Positions 17,819-28,853 of a stretch of DNA of 64,000 nt are shown here, piece after piece. The stretch covers positions 215,842 to 279,841 of the forward strand of contig NZ_JAJHUO010000004.1 in the NCBI RefSeq assembly GCF_020859565.1, written 5' to 3'. The notes under the pieces were generated by a model. That model had not been told where the DNA came from. It did not search any database and saw nothing but the letters and a program-made list of their open reading frames with translations. Numbering within the stretch: the first letter of the stretch is position 1; the number at the start of each line of letters is the position of its first letter. Position numbers and translations under genes: made by a program. Origin of the DNA: Saccharothrix luteola. Lineage in GTDB: Bacteria > Actinomycetota > Actinomycetes > Mycobacteriales > Pseudonocardiaceae.

Positions 17819-18544
17819 GTGGTGCACCCGCTCCACCTGCCCCAGTCCCGGCTGCTGTTCTTCTTCCTCGGCCTGGTGCTCACCTTCGTCTTCATCCGGA
17901 TCAGCGTCCGCCTGATCAGGGCCAAGGTGCGCTGGTGGCCGGGCAACTTCACCCCCGGTGGCACGCACATCCACCACGTCGTGTTCGGCACCGTCTTCAT
18001 GCTGCTCGGCGGCGTGATCGGGTTGGCCGTGCCGGACGACCAGCACGGGGTGCGGGTTGCCGCAGCGGCTCTGCTCGGCGTCGGCGCGGCTCTCGTGCTC
18101 GACGAGTTCGCGCTGCTGCTGCACCTGCGCGACGTGTACTGGACCAAGGACGGCCGGCTCTCCGTGGACGCGGTGTTCCTGGCCATCGGGATGACCGGCC
18201 TGCTGCTGATCGGCGCCCGTCCGCTCGGCTACGAGGAGTTCTACGGCGAGGGCGTGGCCGTGCGCGTGCTGATCATCCTGGTCCACCTCGGGTTCGCCAT
18301 CGTGGCGCTGCTCAAGGGCAAGGTGTGGACCGGGCTGATCGGCCTGCTGGTGCCCGTGCTGCCGGAGATCGGCGCCGTGCGGCTGGCCCGCCCCGGCTCA
18401 CCGTGGGCCCGCTGGCGGTACACCGAGGGCTCGCGCAAGCTGCGCCGGGCGTACCGCCGGGAGGCCCGCATCCGCCAGCCGCTGATCCGGGTGAAGATCC
18501 GGGTGCAGGAGTTCATCTCCGGGCGACACGACGAGGAGGGCTAG
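17819..18544 (+). CDS. integral membrane protein of unknown function
   Basis: 241 residues with about six hydrophobic segments in the first 190 residues, and a basic amphipathic tail (RKLRRAYRREARIRQ). Conserved-looking polar residues lie near the first helices: GGTHIHH, an LDEF motif and WTKDGRLS. The family is not recognised. Starts at tandem GTG codons (17819/17822) 20 bases after the amyloid-motif gene, so both may be co-transcribed; whether it is a membrane partner of that protein cannot be told. Confidence 0.7.
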   Translation: MVHPLHLPQSRLLFFFLGLVLTFVFIRISVRLIRAKVRWWPGNFTPGGTHIHHVVFGTVFMLLGGVIGLAVPDDQHGVRVAAAALLGVGAALVLDEFALLLHLRDVYWTKDGRLSVDAVFLAIGMTGLLLIGARPLGYEEFYGEGVAVRVLIILVHLGFAIVALLKGKVWTGLIGLLVPVLPEIGAVRLARPGSPWARWRYTEGSRKLRRAYRREARIRQPLIRVKIRVQEFISGRHDEEG

Positions 18545-18551
18545 GGCGGCC

Positions 18552-19679
18552 CTAGGCCGGCGCGTGGCCGTCTAGTTGGTCAGGATGCCCAGCTCGGTGC
18601 AGTCGTCCGCGGTGTCGCCGGCGCACAGGTCCGCGTGCTTGACCACGCCCTCGGCCACCAGCGCGCACGTTGTCCCGGGTGATCAGGTCCGCGCCCAGCA
18701 GCACCGACTTCACGTCCCGCTTCGCCACGAGGTCGCGGGTGTTGCCGGTGGCCAGGTCGTCCGCGCCGCTGAGGTCGCCGCGGGCCACCGCGATGGCCAG
18801 CCGCGCCGCCGCCTCGGCCTCGTCCCGGATCGGCTTGTAGACCGTCATGCACTGCTCGCCGCGCAGGATCGAGCGCAGGCCCTCCAGCGTGGCGTCCTGG
18901 CCGGTCACCGGCACCCGGCCGGCCAGGCCCTTGGCCTTGAGCACCTCGATCGCCGCGCCGGCCAGCCCGTCGTTGGCCGCGACCACGCCGTCCACCGCGC
19001 CGCCGTTGGCGAGAAGCATCTGCTCGAACGCGGCCTTGCCGAGCAGCGGGTCCCACTTGTCGATCGGCTTGCTGTCCACCAGCTTCAACGCGCCCGTGTC
19101 GTACTTCGGGCCGAGCTTGCGGCGCTGGCCGTCGAAGAACAGGGTGGCGTTGTTGTCCGTCGGCGCGCCCTGCAACTCGATGATCCGCGCGCCCTGCTTC
19201 TCGCCGAGGCACTTGAGCAGCCCCTCGGCCTGCAGCTCGCCGACGTTGAGGTTGTCGAACGAGACGTAGTAGTCGGCCTGGCCGCCCAGGCTGATCCGGT
19301 CGTAGTTGATGACCGGGATGCCCGCGTCCCGCGCCTTGCGCTCGACCGCCGCGCCGCCCTCGGGGCTCAGCGGCGTGGTCATCAGCACCTTCACGCCGCG
19401 CCCGATCATCTCGTCGGCGATGCTGGCGAACCTGGCCTCGTCACCGTCCGCGTTCTCGATCACGCCCTCGATGCCCGCGAAGTTCAGCGCCTGGAGCAGC
19501 AGCGGCCGGTCCTGGTCCTCCCACCGGTCCGACGACGACCGGTCGGGCAGGATCACGCCGACCACCGGCCGCGGCGCGCGGCTGCCCGTCGGGGGCGCGA
19601 GCGGGTCGACCGCCGTGCCGCAGCCGGCGGCGAGCAGGACGAGGAGACCGCAGGACACGGCTCTGACTAGCCTTCGCAT
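18552..19679 (-). CDS. xylose-type sugar ABC substrate-binding lipoprotein, C-terminus frameshifted
   Basis: Periplasmic-binding-protein family 1 (XylF/RbsB-like) lipoprotein: lipobox LLVLLAAGC with Cys 20, then VVGVILPDRSSSDRWEDQD, NYDRISLGGQADYYVSFDN and AANDGLAGAAIEVLKAKG, all typical of xylose-binding proteins. Up to SVLLGADLITRDNV the frame is normal. After that (near 18655-18666) the frame as written turns to Arg/Gly-rich sequence, while another frame continues LVAEGVVKHADLCAGDTADD with CTELGILTN, ending at a TAG at 18572. So a 1-base indel is present, either real or a sequencing error. No permease or ATPase gene is nearby, so it is an orphan component or a sugar sensor. Confidence 0.85.
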   Translation of the reverse strand: MRRLVRAVSCGLLVLLAAGCGTAVDPLAPPTGSRAPRPVVGVILPDRSSSDRWEDQDRPLLLQALNFAGIEGVIENADGDEARFASIADEMIGRGVKVLMTTPLSPEGGAAVERKARDAGIPVINYDRISLGGQADYYVSFDNLNVGELQAEGLLKCLGEKQGARIIELQGAPTDNNATLFFDGQRRKLGPKYDTGALKLVDSKPIDKWDPLLGKAAFEQMLLANGGAVDGVVAANDGLAGAAIEVLKAKGLAGRVPVTGQDATLEGLRSILRGEQCMTVYKPIRDEAEAAARLAIAVARGDLSGADDLATGNTRDLVAKRDVKSVLLGADLITRDNVRAGGRGRGQARGPVRRRHRGRLHRAGHPDQLDGHAPA

Positions 19680-19988
19680 TCGCCAACCCCTTGCGCGGGC
19701 ACATCGACGTCGACCCGGGAAATACGGAATGTCCCGAATTCCATCCCTCCGGGTGCGGGTTCGTCAAGACGTAGCAACCCCGCAGCTCCGAATGGTCTTC
19801 CCCATTCGGACAGTTGACCTTCCCGGAACATCGAAGTCGCTGGTCGGGGCGTTACAGAGCGTACTTATCACGCTCCGCACCCGATTGGTCACGCAGCCGG
19901 CAGATGCGGAAAGGGGACTCCCGTTCGGACGAATTGTGTGCGATGGTGTCGCGTGCCGAACCCTGGCCGGGTGTGTGAGGAGAACAGC
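19680..19988. promoter_or_regulatory. divergent intergenic region
   Basis: 309 bases between the divergent sugar-binding lipoprotein and a small secreted peptide gene. It must hold promoters for both, is less GC-rich than the surroundings (AT-rich around 19725-19745 and 19800-19840), and shows no clear operator palindrome. No small gene is supported. Confidence 0.4.
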
Positions 19989-20150
19989 GTGAGAATCGTC
20001 CCCGCAGCGCTGGTGGCCGCGATCGCCGCGGCACTGCTCGCCTTGGGCGCCGGGCCGGCCGCCGCCGAACAGGTCACGCCGGACCTCGCCGTCGCCAGTT
20101 CGCCGTCGCCGGCCCAGTTCCTGACGAGCGAAGACAACCGCGACATGTAG
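19989..20150 (+). CDS. small secreted peptide
   Basis: 53 residues. A signal peptide is plain: VRIVPAALVAAIAAALLALG then AGPAAAE, with cleavage likely after AAA, leaving a mature peptide of about 29 residues, acidic at the end (SEDNRDM). The GTG start is chosen because GAGGAG lies 7 bases upstream. No Cys residues and no known family. It could be a signalling or structural peptide. It is followed by a hairpin terminator. Confidence 0.55.
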   Translation: MRIVPAALVAAIAAALLALGAGPAAAEQVTPDLAVASSPSPAQFLTSEDNRDM

Positions 20151-20160
20151 TGGCAGACCG

Positions 20161-20198
20161 AGATCCCCGCCCTCCGGCGAGCCGGCGAGCGGGGATCT
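20161..20198. terminator. bidirectional hairpin terminator
   Basis: Perfect 10-bp inverted repeat AGATCCCCGC...GCGGGGATCT between the peptide gene and the convergent glycyl-tRNA synthetase gene, followed by TC-rich sequence on the + side. Confidence 0.7.
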
Positions 20199-20216
20199 TC
20201 GTCGTGCACGGGTCCG

Positions 20217-23171
<2,955 letters not shown>

Positions 23172-23347
23172 GGTGGCAGTCTACGAACGCGGGACCGCGG
23201 ACCTCACAATCGGGTAACCGACCTGGTCAGCCCGCCCGCGGACCGGTATCACCACGTCCGGCGAACGCGCTGTGCGACGCTGGTGGCAACCTGGGCGGCC
23301 CGCCATGCGTCCACTGGGACGAACCCGGGTACATGGGAGGAGTGGGA

Positions 23348-25327
23348 GTGGACAACCGGCCGCCGAGGCCAGGCGAACCCGATGGGTTCCGCCGGCGACC
23401 CGTTCCCCCTCGGAGTCCCCACGCAGGTCAGCCGCCGCGCGCCCAGGAGCCGCCACGGCGCTCCGAGCCAGGGGGGCGGTTCGACCAGCCGCCGCGCGGG
23501 CCCGAGCGCCCGACCGGCGGACGACGTGCGCCCGGCCACCCCGACCGCCCGGCCGGTGAACGCGGACGCGTGCCCGGTGAGCGGCCGAAACGCCCGGTGA
23601 CCGACCCCTCGTCGGGTGAACGTCCCCGGCCGAACGCGCCCGGGGACGGACGTTCGCGGGCCGGTGAACCCCCGAGGCCCGCCGCCGAACGTCCCCGACC
23701 GGCGGCCGGCCGCCGTCCCGCCGAGCGCGACGCCGACGGCAGGCGCCCGGCCGCCCCGCAGCGGATCGCGCCGGCGCAGCGTCCCACCGGCCGACGCCCG
23801 CGCCCGCCCGCCGGCCGCACCGGTCCGCCGCGTCGCCGCCCGCCCGAGCGCGGCACGTCCGGCAGCGCGATCTTCGGCCGGTCGCTGCTCGCGCTGTTCT
23901 CCGTCGCCGTGCTGCTGGGCACCGGCTACGCGTGGGCGAACCTGAACACGCTGCTCAGCGATATCTCCACCACGGACGTCATCAGCGACGAAGGCGGTGG
24001 CGAGAAGCCCGCCGACGGTTCGGTCGACATCCTCATGGTCGGCATGGACAGCCGCACCGACGCCAAGGGCAACCCGCTGCCCCAGGAGATCCTGAACGAG
24101 CTGCACGCGGGCAACGAGAACGACGGCGGCCTGAACACCGACACGCTGATCCTCATGCACGTGCCGAACGACGGCGGCAAGGCGGTCGCGGTCTCGTTCC
24201 CGCGCGACTCCTACGTGCAGATCGACGGCGGCTACGGCCGGCACAAGATCAACTCCGCGTACGGCTACGGCAAGAACGACGCGATCGCGAAGCTGGAGCG
24301 CGAGGGCGTCACCGACCCGGCGCAGCTGGAGGTCCAGTCGCGGCAGGCGGGCGCGAAGAACCTCATCGGGACCATCGAGAACCTCACCGGCGTGACCATC
24401 GACCGCTACGCCGAGATCAACCTGGTCGGGTTCTACGAGATCACCAAGGCCGTCGGCGGCGTGGACGTGTGCCTGAACCAGGCCACCCGCGACAACATGT
24501 CCGGCGCGAACTTCGCCGCCGGGCCGCAGAAGATCCAGGGGCGCGAGGCGCTGGCGTTCGTCCGGCAGCGGTACGGGCTGCTGCGCGGCGACCTCGACCG
24601 CATCGTGCGGCAGCAGGTGTTCATGGCGGGCCTGGCCAAGCAGATCCTGTCCGCCGGCACGCTGTCCGACCCCGGCAAGCTGCGCTCCCTGATCGACGCG
24701 CTGACCAAGTCCATCGTGCTGGACAAGGACTGGAACGTGCTGCAGTTCGCCACCCAGATGAAGGACCTGACCGGCGGCAACCTCAAGTTCGAGACGATCC
24801 CGACCGGCAACCCGGAGCTGCAGACGCCCGAGGACGGCCTGGCGGTCGAGGTCAACGAGCGCGAGGTGAAGAAGTTCTTCAAGAACCTCAACGCCGACCC
24901 GAACGCCACCGGCACCACCGCGCCCGCCGTCGACAAGGCGTCGGTGACCGTCGAGGTCCGCAACGCCTCCGGTTCGCCCGGGCTGGCCGGCCGGGTGCTC
25001 CAGGCGCTGGTGGCCGAGCGGTACACCGACGGCGGCGCCGACAACGCCACGCTCATGGACACGTCCGTGGTGCGCTACGGCGTGGGCGGCGAGGCGGGCG
25101 CGGAGGCCGTCGCCGAGTCCCTCGGCGGGCTCGAGATCGAGCAGGACGACGACATCCCGGCCGGTCACGTCCGCGTGTTCGTCGGCGCGGACTACTCCGG
25201 GCCGGGCACGCAGACGCTCGCCGGCGACCGCCTGGTCGGCCTGGACGGCGCGCGGCAGCAGCAACCGGGCACGACCACGACCACCGAACCGCCCATCACG
25301 GCGGACGGGGTGCGCTGCGTGAACTGA
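23348..25327 (+). CDS. LCP (LytR-CpsA-Psr) family cell-wall polymer ligase
   Basis: 659 residues. LCP enzymes move undecaprenyl-linked wall polymers (arabinogalactan, teichoic acid, capsule) onto peptidoglycan. Parts: a long Arg/Pro-rich, probably disordered cytoplasmic head (1-172), one membrane helix (LLALFSVAVLLGTGYAWANL), the LCP domain with MVGMDSRTDAKG, SFPRDSYVQI and GRHKINSAYGYG holding the conserved Asp/Arg residues, and a LytR_C domain near 535-620, then a Thr-rich tail. The GTG start at 23348 fits GGAGG 7 bases upstream better than the ATG at 23333. Followed closely by a SanA-like gene. Confidence 0.93.
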   Translation: MDNRPPRPGEPDGFRRRPVPPRSPHAGQPPRAQEPPRRSEPGGRFDQPPRGPERPTGGRRAPGHPDRPAGERGRVPGERPKRPVTDPSSGERPRPNAPGDGRSRAGEPPRPAAERPRPAAGRRPAERDADGRRPAAPQRIAPAQRPTGRRPRPPAGRTGPPRRRPPERGTSGSAIFGRSLLALFSVAVLLGTGYAWANLNTLLSDISTTDVISDEGGGEKPADGSVDILMVGMDSRTDAKGNPLPQEILNELHAGNENDGGLNTDTLILMHVPNDGGKAVAVSFPRDSYVQIDGGYGRHKINSAYGYGKNDAIAKLEREGVTDPAQLEVQSRQAGAKNLIGTIENLTGVTIDRYAEINLVGFYEITKAVGGVDVCLNQATRDNMSGANFAAGPQKIQGREALAFVRQRYGLLRGDLDRIVRQQVFMAGLAKQILSAGTLSDPGKLRSLIDALTKSIVLDKDWNVLQFATQMKDLTGGNLKFETIPTGNPELQTPEDGLAVEVNEREVKKFFKNLNADPNATGTTAPAVDKASVTVEVRNASGSPGLAGRVLQALVAERYTDGGADNATLMDTSVVRYGVGGEAGAEAVAESLGGLEIEQDDDIPAGHVRVFVGADYSGPGTQTLAGDRLVGLDGARQQQPGTTTTTEPPITADGVRCVN

Positions 25328-25349
25328 TCGTTCGACTCGGGGGGTAGTC

Positions 25350-26015
25350 GTGGGGAGCTTCATCAGAAGGGTGCGCTGGAAGCGCGTGCTGATCGCGCTC
25401 GGCCTGGTGGCCGTGCTCGCGGCCACGCCGTGGGTGTGGGTGCAGACCAGCAGCGCCGCCTACCGGCACGACGCGGCCGACGTGCCGGACGCGCCGGTGG
25501 CGCTGGTCCTGGGCGCGGGCCTGACCAGGTCGGGCACGCCGACGCCGTTCCTGGCGGGCCGGTTGGACGTGGCCGCCGACCTGTACCGGCGCGGCAAGGT
25601 CCAGGTGCTGCTGGTCAGCGGTGACAACAGCCGGACGGAGTACGACGAGCCGACCGCCATGCGCACCTACCTGATCGGGCGCGGCGTGCCCGCGGACGTC
25701 GTGGTGGCCGACTACGCGGGCCTGGACACGTGGGACTCGTGCACGCGGGCGAAGCGGATCTTCGGCGTCGAGCGGCTGACCGTGGTGACCCAGGAGTTCC
25801 ACCTGCCTCGCGCGGTGGCGCTGTGCCGTTCGGCGGGCCTCGACGCGTCCGGCGTCGGCCACGACACGTCCGACCGGGTGTCGACCACCGCCTACGGGCA
25901 CTTCCGGGAGGTGTTCGCGGCGGGCAAGGCCATGTGGGACGGCGTCGTGGCCAAGCCCGATCCACAGTTCCTCGGGCCGGTCGAAACGGCCGTCACCAGC
26001 GCTTTGAAGCGCTGA
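25350..26015 (+). CDS. SanA/YdcF-like DUF218 membrane-anchored protein
   Basis: 221 residues: an N-terminal membrane helix (RVLIALGLVAVLAATPWVWV) and a DUF218 domain with LVLGAGLTRSGTPTPFLAGRLD, LLVSGDNSRTEYDEPTAM and QEFHLPRAVALCRSAGL. SanA of enteric bacteria is tied to envelope barrier function and vancomycin exclusion; the biochemical activity is unclear. It sits 22 bases after the LCP gene, in a wall-gene neighbourhood. The last codons form a small palindrome (CAGCGCTT/AAGCGCTG), perhaps a weak terminator. Confidence 0.85.
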   Translation: MGSFIRRVRWKRVLIALGLVAVLAATPWVWVQTSSAAYRHDAADVPDAPVALVLGAGLTRSGTPTPFLAGRLDVAADLYRRGKVQVLLVSGDNSRTEYDEPTAMRTYLIGRGVPADVVVADYAGLDTWDSCTRAKRIFGVERLTVVTQEFHLPRAVALCRSAGLDASGVGHDTSDRVSTTAYGHFREVFAAGKAMWDGVVAKPDPQFLGPVETAVTSALKR

Positions 26016-26146
26016 AACGCTACTTTCGGTACCACTCTGTTAGCCCGATCGGGCGATAAATCGGACAACCCGCGTAAGCAACCGTCCTGTCGCGCTTTCC
26101 ATCTGCGTGGGGTCTGCCGGGGCCCCAGCGGACTGGAGGATCGACG

Positions 26147-26629
26147 GTGCAGATCGACACAGCGGCGTACCAGCGCGTGCTCGGTGATGAGCTCCGCAGC
26201 CTTCGCAAGCAGCGCGGATGGACCCGCAAGGAGCTCAACCGCCGCTTGCAGAGCGACATCTCGCTGCAAACGCTGGCCACGTACGAGCTGGGCACCCGCC
26301 AGTGCTCGGTGACCCGGTTGGTGGAGATCTGCGTCGCGCTGGGCGTGCCCGCGCACCAGGTGCTGGCCCGGGTGCACGAACGCGTGTTCGGTGACGCGCC
26401 CGCCGGCCACCTCTCGGTCGACCTCGCCACGGTCGTCGCCGATCCGCGGCCGCAGCTGATGCCGCTGCGGCGCTGGGCGCAGGGCAGGCTCGCGCACCTG
26501 GTGCCCGGCCAGCCGCCCGAGGTGCACCTCGACCTGCCCGCGCTGGAGTACATGGCCCAGTTGTGCCAGCTCAGCACGGTGGACCTGATCCGGACCCTGC
26601 GGGAGCTCGACCACCAGCGGCACCGGTAG
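26147..26629 (+). CDS. XRE-family helix-turn-helix regulator
   Basis: 160 residues. N-terminal XRE HTH: LGDELRSLRKQRGWTRKELN then RRLQSDISLQTLATYELGTRQCSVTRLVEICVALGV (about 12-65). The C-terminal 70 residues are a conserved helical segment (PALEYMAQLCQLSTVDLIRTL) of the type found in actinobacterial developmental regulators of this family. GTG start at 26147 preceded by GGAGG. It lies 42 bases upstream of murT-gatD, so it may regulate, or simply be read with, these wall genes. Confidence 0.85.
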   Translation: MQIDTAAYQRVLGDELRSLRKQRGWTRKELNRRLQSDISLQTLATYELGTRQCSVTRLVEICVALGVPAHQVLARVHERVFGDAPAGHLSVDLATVVADPRPQLMPLRRWAQGRLAHLVPGQPPEVHLDLPALEYMAQLCQLSTVDLIRTLRELDHQRHR

Positions 26630-26671
26630 CATCGGGGGATCTCCCTCCCCTGACAGATCCGGGAAGTCGGT

Positions 26672-27922
26672 TTGCCGAACACTCCAGGTGCAGACCCAGC
26701 CCGCCTGCCGCTGCGCACCGCGGCGGCCGTGCGACTGGGCAACATGAGTTCCAAGCTGTCGCAGAAGATGGGCCTGGGCGCGGGCGGCATGATCGGCGGC
26801 CGGGTCGCGCTGAAGCTCGACCCGCAGGCCCTGGCGCACTTGACGTCCGGTCGCTCGGTCGCCCTCGTGACCGGCACCAACGGCAAGACGACCAGCACGA
26901 TGATGCTCAGCCGGGCCGTGTCGTTCCTGGGCGAGGTCGCCACCAACCACGGTGGCGCGAACATGCCCGACGGGCACGTGACCGCGCTCTCCAAGCAGCC
27001 CGACGCGCCGTTCGCGGTGCTGGAGGTCGACGAGGGGTACTTCCCCGAGGTCGTGCGCGCCGCCGCCCCCGCGGTGGCCGTGCTGCTCAACCTCAGCCGC
27101 GACCAGCTCGACCGGGTCGGCGAGGTGCGCACGATCGAGAAGTCGCTGCGCACGGCGTTGACGGCGGTGACCGGGGTCGTGGTGGCCAACTGCGACGACA
27201 TCATGGTGACGTCGGCGGCCCGCGACTCGGCGAACGTGGTGTGGGTCGCCACCGGGACGGGCTGGCACAACGACGCCGCCTCGTGCCCGCGCTGCGGCGA
27301 CCCGATCCGCTGGGAGGGCGAGCACTGGCACTGCACCGGGTGCGACCTGGCCCGGCCACGTCCCCAGTGGGTGACCGGCGACGGCTACCTGGTCACGCCC
27401 AACGGCGTGAAGGTGGAGCTGGCGCTGCGGTTGCCCGGCAAGTTCAACCAGGCCAACGCGGTGATGGCCACGGCCGCCGCCGCGGCGCTCGGCGTGCCCG
27501 TGGAGGAGGCCGTGCAGCGGTTGCGCGCGGTGTCCAACGTGGCCGGTCGGTACCGGACGATCCAGCGGTCCGGGCACCGGGCCCGGCTGCTGCTGTCGAA
27601 GAACCCGGCCGGGTGGAGCGAGACGCTGACCGTGGTGCGCGAGGCCGACCACCCCGCCGTGCTCGTGATCAACGCGCACGAGGCCGACGGCCGCGACCTG
27701 TCGTGGCTGTGGGACGTGCCGTTCGAGCGGTTGCGCGGGCGGCAGGTGATCGCGTCCGGCGAGCGGGCGACGGACCTGGCCGTGCGGCTGACGTACGCCG
27801 AGGTCGAGCACACGATCGTGCCGGACCCGCTGCTGGCGATCGACGCCATGCCGCCCGGTCCGGTCGAGGTGATCGCCAACTACACCGCATTCCGCGACCT
27901 GAACGCGAGGGCCGCCCAGTGA
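26672..27922 (+). CDS. murT: lipid II isoglutaminyl synthase, MurT subunit
   Basis: 416 residues. MurT activates the alpha-carboxyl of D-Glu in lipid II with ATP; GatD supplies ammonia. Mur-ligase ATP-binding GTNGKTT at residues 68-74, EVDEGYFPEV in the central domain, a Cys4 zinc ribbon in SCPRCGDPIRW and HCTGCD (about 205-225), and the DUF1727 C-terminal domain. The start TTG at 26672 is used because the normal family N-terminus begins there. It overlaps gatD by 4 bases, the usual arrangement of this complex. Confidence 0.95.
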   Translation: MPNTPGADPARLPLRTAAAVRLGNMSSKLSQKMGLGAGGMIGGRVALKLDPQALAHLTSGRSVALVTGTNGKTTSTMMLSRAVSFLGEVATNHGGANMPDGHVTALSKQPDAPFAVLEVDEGYFPEVVRAAAPAVAVLLNLSRDQLDRVGEVRTIEKSLRTALTAVTGVVVANCDDIMVTSAARDSANVVWVATGTGWHNDAASCPRCGDPIRWEGEHWHCTGCDLARPRPQWVTGDGYLVTPNGVKVELALRLPGKFNQANAVMATAAAAALGVPVEEAVQRLRAVSNVAGRYRTIQRSGHRARLLLSKNPAGWSETLTVVREADHPAVLVINAHEADGRDLSWLWDVPFERLRGRQVIASGERATDLAVRLTYAEVEHTIVPDPLLAIDAMPPGPVEVIANYTAFRDLNARAAQ

Positions 27923-28635
27923 GCACCAGCAAGGTCCAGATCGCACTCGTGCTGCCCGACCTGCTCGGCACGTACGGCGACTTCGGCAACGCGGTCGTGC
28001 TGGAGAAGCGGATGACGTGGCGGGGCATCTCTGCCGAGATCGTGAACATCCGGTTCGGCGAGCCCGTGCCCGAGTCGTGCGACATCTACGTGGTCGGCGG
28101 CGGTGAGGACACGGCGCAGACGTTGGCCGTGCGGCACCTGCGCGAGCACCCCGGGATGCAGCGCGCGGCGGCACGTGGCGCGGTGATCCTCGGCGTGTGC
28201 GCGGGGATCCAGATCTTCGGCGAGTCGTTCACCCGGGCCGACCAGGTGACGCACGCCGGCCTCGGGTTGATCGACTCGACGTCGCACGCGGGCGGCAGCC
28301 GGGCCATCGGCGAGGTGATCGCGACCCCGGCCGACGGCCTGTTCGAGGGCCTGCTGACCGGGTTCGAGAACCACCAGGGCCGCACCGTCCTCGGGCCGTC
28401 CGCCCGACCGTTGGCGCACGTCAAGGTGGGTACGGGCAACGACGGCTCGGTGGAGGGCGCGGTGCAGGGCCGGATCCTGTGCACCTACCTGCACGGTCCC
28501 GTGCTGCCGCGCAACCCGCAGATCGCCGACCTGCTGATCGAGTGGGCCACGGGCGCCAAGCTGAACCCGCTCGACCTGCCCGACGTGACCCGCCTGCGCG
28601 CCGAACGCGCCAAGGCCGCCGGCGTCACCGCCTGA
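27919..28635 (+). CDS. gatD: lipid II isoglutaminyl synthase, GatD glutaminase subunit
   Basis: 238 residues, a CobB/CobQ-type class I glutamine amidotransferase. It hydrolyses Gln to give ammonia for MurT. Nucleophile Cys 94 in LGVCAGIQ and catalytic His 192 in YLHGP are in the positions known for Staphylococcus GatD. GTG start overlaps the murT stop (GTGA). The last 11 codons and the stop are copied in a 75-base tandem duplication just downstream, so this 3' end is a recombination product of recent date. Confidence 0.95.
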   Translation: MSTSKVQIALVLPDLLGTYGDFGNAVVLEKRMTWRGISAEIVNIRFGEPVPESCDIYVVGGGEDTAQTLAVRHLREHPGMQRAAARGAVILGVCAGIQIFGESFTRADQVTHAGLGLIDSTSHAGGSRAIGEVIATPADGLFEGLLTGFENHQGRTVLGPSARPLAHVKVGTGNDGSVEGAVQGRILCTYLHGPVLPRNPQIADLLIEWATGAKLNPLDLPDVTRLRAERAKAAGVTA

Positions 28636-28749
28636 GCGTTCAACTCACCCGGCCTGAACGTAGGACTCACGCGTGCCGAACGCGCCAAGGCCGCCGGCGT
28701 CACCGCCTGAGCGTTCAACTCACCCGGCCTGAACGTAGGACTCACGCGT
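28600..28749 (+). repeat. 75-base exact tandem duplication of the gatD 3' end
   Basis: Bases 28600-28674 and 28675-28749 are identical. The unit starts inside gatD (GCCGAACGCGCCAAGG), includes its stop codon and the first repeat words of the intergenic mosaic, and begins again at the word GCCGAACG. A third GCCGAACG at 28750 marks the boundary, so GCCGAACG (8 bases) is the likely slippage or recombination site. Confidence 0.95.
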
Positions 28750-28853
28750 GCCGAACGTAGGACGCACGCGAGAGTCCTACGTTCAGGCCGCGAGAGTCCT
28801 ACGTTCGCGTCGCGCGTGTCCTACGTTCGGGACACGCGAGTTGAACGTTCGGG
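28636..28853. repeat. intergenic mosaic of short repeated words, locus 1
   Basis: Between convergent gatD and the monooxygenase gene. It carries several copies of GAACGTAGGACTC/GAGAGTCCTACGTTC and GAGTTGAACG-like words in both orientations. The pair 28753-28763 / 28774-28784 (GAACGTAGGAC and complement) makes an 11-bp hairpin with a 10-base loop. Same words recur at 34612, 48094, 57972 and 61486. Confidence 0.9.

Noticed and set aside
18552..19679. A full sugar ABC transporter locus
   Set aside because: No permease or ATPase gene on either side; the neighbours are a membrane protein and a peptide gene.
25997..26014. Terminator after the SanA-like gene
   Set aside because: The 8-bp palindrome has only a 2-base loop and lies over the stop codon, with no T-run; too weak to list.
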